From Christiangramia bathymodioli (GTDB lineage: Bacteria > Bacteroidota > Bacteroidia > Flavobacteriales > Flavobacteriaceae): a stretch of 64,000 nucleotides of DNA. Shown here one piece after another: positions 25,848-34,614 of this stretch. Within the stretch, counting starts at the first letter, position 1; every line of letters begins with the position of its first letter. The stretch covers positions 730,961 through 794,960 of the forward strand of contig SRSL01000003.1 of the NCBI GenBank assembly GCA_009735695.1, read 5' to 3'. The translations under genes and the position numbers were made by a program. The notes beneath the pieces are model-generated. The model was given only the letters and a program-made list of their open reading frames with translations, did not search any database and was not told the DNA's origin.

Positions 25848-27234
25848 TCTGCTCTAGGTTTGAATTCTTTCTTATTTCGTTTTGTGGAATTGGGAATAGC
25901 ATATCTGTTTCGTGCCATTGCTCTTTTAGGGGCTCCAGCACCTCAGTTGCTCGCTCGGTTCTTTTTAAATCATACCAACGATGAGCTCGTTCTGTGAATA
26001 ATTCATGCCTTCGTTCAAGAAGGATAGCATCAAGCAATTCCCCAGCGTCCGATATCTCAAGGGGTGATAAACCAGCCCGGGACCGTATGGTGTTAAGATC
26101 CTGTAAGCCACCTGTAATATCCCCCTGCATGGCTCTAGCTTCAGCCCTTATTAAATACTGCTCGGCTAAGCGAAATACCATCGAATATTCCGTAAGGGTT
26201 GGAGAAAATCGAACTTTGTATTTAAAAGGATAATAATAGGTTTGATCGGTCGTAAGACTACCAACCCACTGGCTTCGACGAAGATCTTCGGCCTCAAAAG
26301 ATTCCACAAGACCAGGCCTTAAACTCACATGAAAAGGATTGAAATTCAGGATGAACATCCTTCCTTCCTTTGTGTTGAAATTCCTAAGTATTGGCCGGAA
26401 TTGCAGAATGGCTTCCATGCTGTTCGCCAGGAAAACGGCATTGAGATCTTCCGGTAAGGAATATAAGGACTGATCTATAACCTGGGAAGCGTGAAGCTCT
26501 GCTGAGTTATAGTTTTGGCGATATAATTCTATCCTGGCTAAAAAAGCATAAGCAGCCCATTTATTAGGACGAATTCTTTCGCCTCCCGCAAAAGAATAAT
26601 CTTCTGGTAGACTTTCTATTGCTGCATTGAGATCTTCCCGGATTAACTGGTATGCATCCTCTATAGGAGAAGCTTCAATACTTGAATTCACTTCATAGTC
26701 GGTGTCCGTCGTTAAAGGAATCTCACCAAACAGGTTAACCAGGTGGAAGTAACAAAAAGCGCGTATAAACCTTGTCTCTCCATCCAAACGTTTGGCTACT
26801 TCCGGGGTGAGACTCGAAGATTGCTCAATTCCTTCAAGGATTGCATTTGCATGGTAGATGTACCGGTAAGCTTCATTCCAAAGATTGAACTCTAAAATGG
26901 TATTTGTTGGCACCAGCGCATTTTCGAAAAACTGCCTTTGAGGTGGATTAAAACTATAATCCACCAGGTCGTCTGCTGCCAGACCAGTTACGGTAGTTAG
27001 ACTCTGAAAACTTCCGCTCACGAAACCTTCAGAAGACATCATATTACTATAAATACCCAGTACCGCAGCTTCTGCGGTCTCGTCCTCTTCAAAAACAGTA
27101 GTACTGGTTAATTGGAAATTAGGTTCCTCTACCTCTATGGTTTCACATCCAAATGTGATAAAGAGATAAATACCGGTCACAACCTTAAGAAAAGTGTGTC
27201 GGCGAATTCTTATTAGAATATTTTTGTTGATCAT
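25834..27234 (-). CDS. SusD/RagB-family outer-membrane lipoprotein
   Basis: The 466-residue protein is the substrate-binding lid of a SusCD pair. Its lipoprotein signal ends GIYLFITFGCETIE. SusD hallmarks include NLWNEAYRYIYHANAILEGIEQ, DGETRFIRAFCYFHLVNLFGEIPL, the TPR-like RIRPNKWAAYAFLARIELYRQNYNSAELHASQVI, and the C-terminal QYLIRAEARAMQGDITGGLQDLNTIRSRAGL plus ILLERRHELFTERAHRWYDLKR. It lies 10 bases after susC. The neighbouring amidohydrolase points to a peptide or amide ligand, not a glycan, and no glycoside hydrolase is present. Confidence 0.95.
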   Translation of the reverse strand: MINKNILIRIRRHTFLKVVTGIYLFITFGCETIEVEEPNFQLTSTTVFEEDETAEAAVLGIYSNMMSSEGFVSGSFQSLTTVTGLAADDLVDYSFNPPQRQFFENALVPTNTILEFNLWNEAYRYIYHANAILEGIEQSSSLTPEVAKRLDGETRFIRAFCYFHLVNLFGEIPLTTDTDYEVNSSIEASPIEDAYQLIREDLNAAIESLPEDYSFAGGERIRPNKWAAYAFLARIELYRQNYNSAELHASQVIDQSLYSLPEDLNAVFLANSMEAILQFRPILRNFNTKEGRMFILNFNPFHVSLRPGLVESFEAEDLRRSQWVGSLTTDQTYYYPFKYKVRFSPTLTEYSMVFRLAEQYLIRAEARAMQGDITGGLQDLNTIRSRAGLSPLEISDAGELLDAILLERRHELFTERAHRWYDLKRTERATEVLEPLKEQWHETDMLFPIPQNEIRKNSNLEQNAGY

Positions 27235-27244
27235 ATCAATTGAT

Positions 27245-30200
27245 TTAAAAATTAATATCCAGTCCCAGACTTAGGAACCGTAATGGCGGAATAAGGTTGG
27301 AACCGGCATTTTCAGGATCTAAACCTTTATAATTGGTAACTGTGAAAAGATTTTGCCCCTGGAAATAGATTCGACTGTTTATTCCGGCAAACTCCGGCAA
27401 ATTATAGGAGAGAGATAGATTCTTTAGACGTACATACGAAGCATCTGTATAGGTTAAAGAACTACTTAAAAGTTGCTGAAAAGCAAAATAAGGGGATCCA
27501 AATCCACTTTCAGCCTTCTGGAAAGTAGCATTATCTCCCGGTGCCTGCCAACGGTCTAATAATTCTAAAGGCTGGTTATTGGGTAACCCAGGCAAACCGA
27601 AGGTCTGGTAGTAGGTCCTGCCCTGCTGCTTTACGAACTGGAACAAAAAGTCTAAAGCAAAGCCTTTAAAATTTAGGCTATTCTGAAAGCCTCCGTAAAA
27701 TTCAGGGTCTAGATCTACCAGATCTACAATATCATCCGGAAAGCCTATAAAACCGTCCTCGTTTAAATCTTCAAATTCATAGACTCCTGTATCAGGATTT
27801 ACCCCGTTTAACAAATATCCCTTTTGGATCGATAAGGACTCACCAACAGTGTAGGTTGTGCTGTATGGAGAATTCTCAATATTATCAAACTCCAGTAGGG
27901 TATTCTTTGGAATAGTTATATTAAAATTAGTAGCCCAACTAAAATCCTCACCTTTTATATTTTGAATAGATAAGGCAAGTTCCCAGCCTTTATTTTCTAC
28001 TAGTGCCGGAAAATTATACTGGATGCTCGTAAAGCCCGTAGTTCCCGGTAAGGGTAATCCTATTAGCTGATTTGAAGACCGGTTGCGGTAATAACTGGCG
28101 CTCAAATAAACGGCATCATCGAATAGACCTAATTCCAAGCCACCCTCCAACTTCCTATTAGTTTCCCATCCAAAATCACGGTTTACCAGGCGTGTAGGAT
28201 ATAATCCCGGGCTTCCCTGGTAACTTACCGAAGTTGCAGACCAAAGATCAAGAAACTGGTAATCTCCAATTTGGTCACTACCGGTGGTTCCATAGCTAAA
28301 TCGAAGCTTCCCAAAACTTAGAAACGGGAGATTTTTCGCAATAAAATCCTCTGCAGAGAAAATCCATCCGGCTCCCACTGCACCGAAAGAGGCATATTCC
28401 CTGCCGGGGCCAAACCTACTGGACCCGTCACGTCTCCCGGTAAGGTTTAATAGGTATTTATCTTTATAATCTGTATGAAACCTTCCATATAACGCGCGGT
28501 ACTTATACTCGGTATTACCAGAGAATAATATTTGGGTATTACCCGCAGCCTGGATATTCTCAAGAAGTTCATCACTATTGAAACCCGTAGCCCTTAAAAC
28601 CTGCCTCTCATTTGTTGTTTCCTGTACGGTGGCACCTACAAGAGCAGACACATCAAAATCACCCCATTTCTTATTAAAGTCTAATTGCGGCTCTACAATC
28701 CAGGTTTCCAACCTGGAATGGTTATTAGATGATTCCCTTCTATTAAATGATACGGCAGGATCGAAAGCAGACTGTGGTGTATACTGGTCTTCCCGGGTAT
28801 TTATATGAGTATATCCAAACCTGGAACTTATTTTTAAGCCAGGCAAGATTCTGTAACCCAGGTTAGCACTGCTCACCAGGTTATTGGTTTCTCCACGGTA
28901 TCGTTCTTCTAAAGAAGCCAGGGGATTGGAAAAAGTAGAATTCTCCCAGTTCAAACTTCCGTCAGGATTAAATAAGGCTGGGGCGTTGGGAGCAAGAGTC
29001 AAGACTGCCAGGGTAAGATCTGCTTTAGGTAGCTCGTTACGGTTTACACTGTAGTTACCCGCAAAATTGGCTGAAAACTTGTTGTTTTTAGATCTATGAT
29101 CAAGGTTGATATTTCCTGAAAAGAGCCGATTCTTGAAATCTCCGGGAAAAACCGTTTCATCTTCTCTAAATCCAACTCCGGCCCTATAGGTAGTTTGATT
29201 GTTTCCGCCGCTAAGGCTCGATTGAATATTCGTAAATTCTGCTGTACCACCAAATAACTCTTCCTGCCAGTCCGTTTCTCGTTCCTGGTCCCAGGTTAAG
29301 AGGTCCGGAGCACCGGCGGCAGATGGTTCTGTTCCAGAATTCTCATAGGCTTCTCTCCTCAATGCCAGGTATTGCTCCGTATTTAGAAGGTCTATCCTAT
29401 TGGCAACCTGACCAACTCCTCGTTGAAGGTTAATGCGATAATTGGCCTCACCAGATTTTGCTGATTTAGTCGTAATTAATACCACCCCATTCGCACCCCG
29501 GGAACCATATATCGCCGTAGCATCAGCATCTTTTAACACCTCGATACTGGAAATTGTAGAAATATCAATATTGGCTAACGGACTGGTTTGCAAGCTGGCC
29601 TTTCCAACCCGGTCGTCAGTCGTTGGGTTGGTTGGGTAAGGGACCCCGTCTATGATAAATAAAGGAGCATTCCCATCTGCTCGTAAACTGTTGGTTCCCC
29701 TTATTTTAATATCAAAGCCGCCACCCGGGACCCCGGTGGCCTGAGTTACTTCTACCCCGGGCATTCTTCCCTGGATGGCGGCAAGCGGGTTTAGCACCGG
29801 TTGATTTTCTATTTCTTCGGCTGTAACCCTGGATATATTACCTGTTCGCTCCCGTTCTGTCACGCTGTAATATCCCCCATTCAATTGTATCTCGTTTAGG
29901 AAGGCTATATCTTCTTCTAACAATACACGTAACTGGCTATTCCCATCTATCGGTATTTCCTGGGTTTTATAGCCGATAGATGAGAAAACCAGGGTATCAC
30001 CCGGAGACGCATTTATAATAAATTCTCCAAGGTCATTCGTGGTTGTACCGTACTGCCGGTTCTTCACCAGTACGGTAACGCCTAACAATGGCTCGCCGTC
30101 CTGGTCGCTTACAGTTCCCGAAATTTCTTTTTGTAATAGGAAGGGATAAGTTTTAGGCGTTGCTGCCTGGGCCTGGGATATGGCGAAGATCACCAATAAG

Positions 30201-30256
30201 CCCATAGCCAGTAGGAACATGATAATTAACATGCCCCTCCTGTAAAAATTTTTCAT
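27245..30256 (-). CDS. SusC/RagA-family TonB-dependent outer-membrane receptor
   Basis: This receptor of about 1003 residues starts with a signal peptide and then a CarboxypepD_reg-like domain (ISGTVSDQDGEPLLGVTVLVKNRQYGTTTNDLGEF). The TonB plug follows (NPLAAIQGRMPGVEVTQATGVPGGGFDIKIRGTNSLR, then STISSIEVLKDADATAIYGSRGANGVVLITTK), then a 22-strand-type barrel ending LRFLSLGLDINF. I use the ATG at 30256 (MKNFYRRGML). A start at 30328 adds 24 non-signal residues. It forms an operon with susD and the amidohydrolase. No anti-sigma or STN domain is fused, so control is more likely through the nearby AraC or other regulators. Confidence 0.95.
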   Translation of the reverse strand: MKNFYRRGMLIIMFLLAMGLLVIFAISQAQAATPKTYPFLLQKEISGTVSDQDGEPLLGVTVLVKNRQYGTTTNDLGEFIINASPGDTLVFSSIGYKTQEIPIDGNSQLRVLLEEDIAFLNEIQLNGGYYSVTERERTGNISRVTAEEIENQPVLNPLAAIQGRMPGVEVTQATGVPGGGFDIKIRGTNSLRADGNAPLFIIDGVPYPTNPTTDDRVGKASLQTSPLANIDISTISSIEVLKDADATAIYGSRGANGVVLITTKSAKSGEANYRINLQRGVGQVANRIDLLNTEQYLALRREAYENSGTEPSAAGAPDLLTWDQERETDWQEELFGGTAEFTNIQSSLSGGNNQTTYRAGVGFREDETVFPGDFKNRLFSGNINLDHRSKNNKFSANFAGNYSVNRNELPKADLTLAVLTLAPNAPALFNPDGSLNWENSTFSNPLASLEERYRGETNNLVSSANLGYRILPGLKISSRFGYTHINTREDQYTPQSAFDPAVSFNRRESSNNHSRLETWIVEPQLDFNKKWGDFDVSALVGATVQETTNERQVLRATGFNSDELLENIQAAGNTQILFSGNTEYKYRALYGRFHTDYKDKYLLNLTGRRDGSSRFGPGREYASFGAVGAGWIFSAEDFIAKNLPFLSFGKLRFSYGTTGSDQIGDYQFLDLWSATSVSYQGSPGLYPTRLVNRDFGWETNRKLEGGLELGLFDDAVYLSASYYRNRSSNQLIGLPLPGTTGFTSIQYNFPALVENKGWELALSIQNIKGEDFSWATNFNITIPKNTLLEFDNIENSPYSTTYTVGESLSIQKGYLLNGVNPDTGVYEFEDLNEDGFIGFPDDIVDLVDLDPEFYGGFQNSLNFKGFALDFLFQFVKQQGRTYYQTFGLPGLPNNQPLELLDRWQAPGDNATFQKAESGFGSPYFAFQQLLSSSLTYTDASYVRLKNLSLSYNLPEFAGINSRIYFQGQNLFTVTNYKGLDPENAGSNLIPPLRFLSLGLDINF

Positions 30257-30976
30257 AATTTTACATGAGTTAAATGAAACATTAGTTTTATTAAAGCTTA
30301 GGCCTTCCCTACCAGACGCCAATCTCAAGGGAAGGCTTTGTTGCTTCTACCCGTCAAAACGAGTGTTCATCTTTCTTTTTAGCATAAGCGATTTTTTTGT
30401 TGACTAAAACAAACTATTAATAATTGGAGCAAAAAAGGCATCCTTGTCCTACCATTATACCCAGCCAAATGAGCTCTTAAGCACTGCATGAGGCTTCCCA
30501 CCCAACTCCCGGTACGGTAGGGATTGTACCGGCATCCCACGGGATTGTTATATCAATTATCCTGTTCCCGCAAACAGGAATTAATGATTACACTTAAACT
30601 AGTGCCGGCCGCTTTGGCCTGGTTAATATGTAGGGATAAACTATTTAAAGCGACCTCCAATGTGAAGAAACAAAGGCTTTGAGAAGAAAAGTAAACGCAT
30701 AAAAAATGGGCGCGAAACTCAACTTATGCCAATAAGGTACTGGTATACCGTGCAACAATAAGTAAGCCCACGCCCCGGGTCGTGAGCATTCATACTTATC
30801 ATCTCGTTGCAAAAAATTACCAGTTTTAATTGGCGAGACTCTAAGCGAATGCTTCTAATATTTTAAGAAGAATCGCAATTTATTCAATATTATTCAAATG
30901 TAAATAAAATTTCTTAATCGTTCGCCATCGCGAACAGTAAATTTGTCAATTTTATTTTGATTTGGTGAAACTACAA
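30257..30976. other. 720-bp noncoding block with a GC-rich structured core
   Basis: No open frame is supported. Between about 30470 and 30790 the sequence is markedly GC-richer than its surroundings and rich in hairpins. One is CCGGTAC (30509-30515) with GTACCGG (30526-30532); another is a GGCC-GCTTT-GGCC stem near 30610. I could not match it to a riboswitch or to group II intron domain V. It may be a remnant intron, a structured leader of the leftward susC operon, or another noncoding RNA. The last 60 bases hold the promoter and operator of the XRE gene. Confidence 0.45.
30920..30935. promoter_or_regulatory. Candidate operator GTTCGC-N4-GCGAAC
   Basis: A perfect 6-bp inverted repeat spaced by CATC lies 41 bases before the start of the XRE-type gene. 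This is a typical position for an autoregulatory site. Confidence 0.6.
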
Positions 30977-31276
30977 ATGTCAGGCGCCAATAAAAATAAA
31001 GACAAGTTGAATATTGCGATCTACCGTGATCTCTGCAATTTTATTTCTGACAAGTTTCTTCGAAAATTCAGAGATGAAAATGGGCAAGAAATTTCCCAAA
31101 ATCAGTATGCCATAAAGTGTGGTTTATCTTCTTCTACTATAAGCAAAATTAAAGAATCAGAAGGTTATGACATACCCTTTTCAACTATTCTGAGTATATG
31201 TTTATTCGAAAAAATTTCCTTAGCTCAACTATTTAAAGAATTTGAAAAAGAGTATGGATCTAGACTTGATAGTTGA
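30977..31276 (+). CDS. XRE-type helix-turn-helix regulator
   Basis: This DNA-binding protein of about 99 residues has the helix-turn-helix EISQNQYAIKCGLSSSTISKIKESEGYDIPFSTILSICLFEKISLAQLF, which resembles XRE/Cro regulators. Upstream TTG and GTG codons in the same frame (30962, 30965) are alternative starts. It is convergent with a small gene at 31280 and precedes the HipA-like kinase gene. It may therefore be the HipB-like repressor or antitoxin of that locus, although 460 bases and a leftward gene separate them. Confidence 0.78.
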   Translation: MSGANKNKDKLNIAIYRDLCNFISDKFLRKFRDENGQEISQNQYAIKCGLSSSTISKIKESEGYDIPFSTILSICLFEKISLAQLFKEFEKEYGSRLDS

Positions 31277-31279
31277 TTA

Positions 31280-31513
31280 CTAATTCTCATTTCTATATTT
31301 GTCTAATAGCTCTCCATCTACAAATCTTCCTTTTCCAACGATTTTATTGTTCTTAACATTATACTCCATTTCTACGAAAAACCTATAAAGTGAATATAAG
31401 GCAAACCGGCTACCTCCCTCCTCCCGGCTGGTTATAAATTCTCTTTTTGTTAAAGCCATATCGTCTTGTTCAGGGTTTAGAGGTAGTTTGAATTCGTATG
31501 TGTGATTTTTCAT
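31280..31513 (-). CDS. Small hypothetical protein
   Basis: This 77-residue soluble, charged protein has no recognised domain. Its codon composition and defined ends (stop 3 bases from the XRE stop, start facing the HipA promoter) make it a plausible gene. It is leftward, inside the XRE/HipA locus. I do not recognise it. Confidence 0.5.
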   Translation of the reverse strand: MKNHTYEFKLPLNPEQDDMALTKREFITSREEGGSRFALYSLYRFFVEMEYNVKNNKIVGKGRFVDGELLDKYRNEN

Positions 31514-31740
31514 TATACATCTTATCTGAGCTACATAACTTAAAAATTTTTATTGTAAACCGTAATTGAATAAATTATGATTATTAATTTAGTCCACATT
31601 CGCATTATCCGTATTATTAAATTGATATAGAAAATTTAATAGGTAAAATAACGAGTTATGTGCAATGCTTATTAAAAATTCAACTTAATTTCCCGACTCA
31701 TTAATTTTAAATTAAGTTTACAATCCGAAAGTAAATCTTA

Positions 31741-32832
31741 ATGGAACATTATATACCTTCTTTTACAGATATAAGTAATTGGAATAAAAAGCCTTATTCA
31801 AGTACAGGTGGTACAAGAGCCAAAAAGATATATATAGATTTACAAAATGATCAAGAATATTTCTTCAAGGGATCCAAAAAATTAAAAAACGGAACATTTA
31901 AATACCCGAACGAATTTTGGAGCGAAATAATTTCATCTAAAGTTGGTCAATGGTTGGGATTTGATTTATTAGATTATAACATCGCATTCGATATAAACGA
32001 TGAACAGCAAATAGGTTGTATATCGAAATCAATGATTGTCCATACGGAAAATAAACTTTCTGAGGGAGTTGAATATTTGAGAGGTTTCGATCCAAGTTAT
32101 ATTCCATCAGATGATGAATCTAGATACACATTCAATTTCATTAGGCAGACCTTACAATCTTTTGAGCTTTCCGATTCCGAAAAAAAATTTGTTGAAATGT
32201 TGGTTTTTGATGCAATAATTGGGAATTCTGATAGACATCAGGAAAACTGGGGATTTATATCAGACTTCAAAAAAACCTTCGAAGAAATCAACCAAAAAAT
32301 ACAAGACGACAAAAACGTTATTAAAAAAATTGGTCTAAGAATAAAAAGAGTTCTAGCAAGAGCAACACAGGAAATTAGTTCAGATGATGAGTTAAGGAGC
32401 ACCAGTATGAACAAGAACATTCTTAGGACTCAAAGTTCGATTATAAACACATCTTTTTCACCAATTTACGATAGTGGCTGTTGCTTAGGAAGGGAATTAG
32501 AAAATGAGAAAATAGAAAAAATGTTAGCTAATCAAATAATGATTGAAAAATACGTGTTACGTGGCAAAGCTGAAGTAAGGTGGGAAGAAGGACCGGCAAA
32601 ACCAAAACATTTCGACCTATTGAAGCAATTAAAAAATGAATTTAGTTCCCTTTATTCAGACATTGATCAAAAATTAAGTGATAAATATTCCTATGAGAAA
32701 CTAGAAAATCTAATTTTGAAGATTGATTCAAATTTACCAAAAGAGTTAAGTAAATTTAAATTGTCCAATAACAGAAAAAAGTTGATGTTAAAATTGATAC
32801 CTTTGCGACTTGAAAAAGTAAGAGAAGTATAA
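31741..32832 (+). CDS. HipA-like Ser/Thr kinase
   Basis: This is a 363-residue HipA_C-type protein kinase. It has a candidate ATP-binding lysine in YFFKGSKK (about residue 43), the catalytic loop GNSDRHQENWGF (161-172, Asp164 as base) and the metal-binding DSG at 244-246 (IYDSGCCLG). It lacks the usual N-terminal HipA domain. A HipN-like segment appears instead in the next gene, which starts at the very next base. Split HipA proteins are known from HipBST-type systems, though the order and partner differ here. The insert KIGLRIKRVLARATQEISSDDELRS lies between the catalytic and metal motifs. Toxin or phage-defence roles are possible. Confidence 0.83.
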   Translation: MEHYIPSFTDISNWNKKPYSSTGGTRAKKIYIDLQNDQEYFFKGSKKLKNGTFKYPNEFWSEIISSKVGQWLGFDLLDYNIAFDINDEQQIGCISKSMIVHTENKLSEGVEYLRGFDPSYIPSDDESRYTFNFIRQTLQSFELSDSEKKFVEMLVFDAIIGNSDRHQENWGFISDFKKTFEEINQKIQDDKNVIKKIGLRIKRVLARATQEISSDDELRSTSMNKNILRTQSSIINTSFSPIYDSGCCLGRELENEKIEKMLANQIMIEKYVLRGKAEVRWEEGPAKPKHFDLLKQLKNEFSSLYSDIDQKLSDKYSYEKLENLILKIDSNLPKELSKFKLSNNRKKLMLKLIPLRLEKVREV

Positions 32833-33486
32833 ATGAGTAGAATCGGAAACATCTATCTAATATGGCGTAAAGGTCCAGGATCTAGGAGAATTCCTGTAGG
32901 CGTTGTTAAAAGAAATTCTTTAGATGGAACTCGATTTGAATATATACCAAAAGGAATTGAAGCAGCTGAAAAACAAGGCTTTATTCCATACACTGGGTTT
33001 CCAGATATTAGTAGAACTTATACAAAAAATGTTCTTGAGATACTATCTCAGCGCATTGTCAAATCAGAAAGAAATGATCTTTCGGACTTTTTCAAATTCT
33101 GGCGTATAGATCCTTCAAAAAAAACAGATCAATATTATATGCTCGCACATACTCAAGGCATATTACCTACAGATAACTTTGAGTTTCTAGCAGATTTTAA
33201 CCCTAGAAAGGGCTTAACATTTGTAACCGAAATTGCGGGTCTAACAAAATCTAAAATTCCTTCTGATCAATTATCAGTTGGCGATATTTTAGATTATAAA
33301 TTAGAACCAGAGAATCCTCAAGATAAATTTGCCGTTAAATTATTTAAGGATGGAGAATATGTTGGTTATGTCAAACTTATTCATTCCAGAATATTTTATC
33401 GTGCAAAAGGCAAAATAAAAGTAACAGTTCATCATTTGGAAAAAAATGGTGTAATAAAAAGAGCTTTTTTAGAGGTTCAGCTGTAA
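32833..33486 (+). CDS. HipN-like plus HIRAN domain protein, partner of the HipA-like kinase
   Basis: The protein has 217 residues. The first 95 resemble the small HipA N-terminal domain (IYLIWRKGPGSRRIPVGVV...FEYIPKGIEAAEKQGFIPYTGFPDISRTY). From about 128 to 200 it looks like a HIRAN domain (FVTEIAGLTKSKIP...GDILDYKLEPENPQDKFAVKLFKDGEYVGYVKLIHSRIF). HIRAN domains bind DNA ends or ssDNA in SNF2-type repair proteins. The stop of the kinase gene directly precedes its ATG, so the two are coupled. It could tether the kinase to damaged or invading DNA, or neutralise it (inference). Confidence 0.78.
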   Translation: MSRIGNIYLIWRKGPGSRRIPVGVVKRNSLDGTRFEYIPKGIEAAEKQGFIPYTGFPDISRTYTKNVLEILSQRIVKSERNDLSDFFKFWRIDPSKKTDQYYMLAHTQGILPTDNFEFLADFNPRKGLTFVTEIAGLTKSKIPSDQLSVGDILDYKLEPENPQDKFAVKLFKDGEYVGYVKLIHSRIFYRAKGKIKVTVHHLEKNGVIKRAFLEVQL

Positions 33487-33765
33487 TCTTCACACAGCAC
33501 ACAACATCTGTTAACGGCCAATATGCGGTATTTGAAGAAAATCGATAACTTAGAACTCCAAACAACAACACCATAACCCGATAACTCCGCGGGCTAAATT
33601 ACTTCGAGAAATCTATCATACGAACCGTAACCGTTATCTACAACCCCGCTAGAAGAATTCCTCTTCTAATGTTAACTATTTTTGAATAACTTATTTATAT
33701 ACAGTTAATTGAAATTATTCAATTTGAATAATTTAGTTATTTATCCCGAACACTAATCTATTAAT
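33487..33765. other. Spacer between HIRAN gene and DUF6414-like gene
   Basis: No gene is supported. A hairpin TAGAAGA-ATTCC-TCTTCTA (33650-33668) and the perfect palindrome at 33714-33732 lie before the next gene. The first half has short CA-rich stretches typical of decayed intergenic DNA. Confidence 0.45.
33714..33732. promoter_or_regulatory. Perfect palindrome upstream of the DUF6414-like/AAA+ pair
   Basis: ATTATTCAA-T-TTGAATAAT is a perfect 9-bp inverted repeat ending 33 bases before the ATG. It is very AT-rich, so chance is possible, but its position suits an operator. Confidence 0.4.
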
Positions 33766-34614
33766 ATGATATTCAACATTTACTATATAAACTTTCCGAA
33801 AGTTTATGAAATAAAAATGATGCTAAGCAATGTTATTTCTTTGAATAAAGAAGTAACAAAAGATGTTTCAGGAGAAGGTTTGGCTTCAATGAAAACTAGA
33901 CTTGGTTTCAATTTTATGGGTTGGTTCAATCTAGGAGAAGCTGACGCCTCTGGGGAGTTGAAAGGTTCAGGATCAAAAAAAGTTTTTGAGACCTTCGAAA
34001 TCAAAACAACCAAATCGGTCATTTTAAGTGATATAATTGAAAAAGCCAAATTAGTAAAAAACTTCAGTTCAATTGAAGAAGGAGAATTATTAAGAATTGA
34101 TAATGTAGAATTAAACTTAGAAAATGAAGATGAATTAAGAATTGTAAAATTCATCAATAGTGGCGCATTGAAAGATTTGGTTGCACCTGGCACGAACGGA
34201 TTTGATATGAATAATCTTTTTAACTCCATGTTCAAAGATTACGCCTATAAAATAAAAGGGAACTTTAAAACCGAAGAAAACATTTTATTTAAAATTCCAC
34301 TGACTTTTGAGAGTGAATTCGAAAGTTCATATAGTGTTGATGATCTATTTGTTGGTAAAGTATCAATTATTGGCTTGTATAAAGGAAAAATAAAAGTGGA
34401 TGATTTAAGAAATTCCTTTCAATATTTTCAAGAATTAGGAGAACTACAAAATGCTTTTCCTGCTAAAAAAAATGACCAAGAAATTCAAGAAAGTCATTAT
34501 GAATCAAAACCTGTAAATCATACAATTAATTTTAAAAGTTCTGGTGATGAAACTGAATATCACTACATAGATTTATTAGCAATTATTCAAAATGTGAATT
34601 TAAAGCAGGAATAA
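33766..34614 (+). CDS. DUF6414-like protein, partner of AAA+ ATPase
   Basis: This 282-residue soluble protein begins MIFNIYYINFPKVYEIKMMLSNVISLNKEVTKDVSGEG. A glycine-rich stretch (ASGELKGSGSKKVFETFEI) and a mixed alpha/beta body follow. The layout 'YLN...V..ml..' plus a glycine-rich segment resembles DUF6414 proteins. The match is by eye and uncertain. It has no signal peptide or membrane helix. The stop codon overlaps the ATG of the ClpB-like ATPase (TAATG), so the products are probably made in fixed ratio and act together. A substrate adaptor, sensor or effector role is inference. Confidence 0.6.
   Translation: MIFNIYYINFPKVYEIKMMLSNVISLNKEVTKDVSGEGLASMKTRLGFNFMGWFNLGEADASGELKGSGSKKVFETFEIKTTKSVILSDIIEKAKLVKNFSSIEEGELLRIDNVELNLENEDELRIVKFINSGALKDLVAPGTNGFDMNNLFNSMFKDYAYKIKGNFKTEENILFKIPLTFESEFESSYSVDDLFVGKVSIIGLYKGKIKVDDLRNSFQYFQELGELQNAFPAKKNDQEIQESHYESKPVNHTINFKSSGDETEYHYIDLLAIIQNVNLKQE

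Noticed and set aside
30470..30790. Cobalamin riboswitch or intact group II intron
   Set aside because: No B12 box, no recognisable domain V and no reverse transcriptase frame could be found on either strand by eye.
31549..31566. TTTATTG-TAAA-CCGTAAT near the small leftward gene
   Set aside because: It has two mismatches in one arm and a distance of 35 bases to the leftward start; too weak to include in the family.
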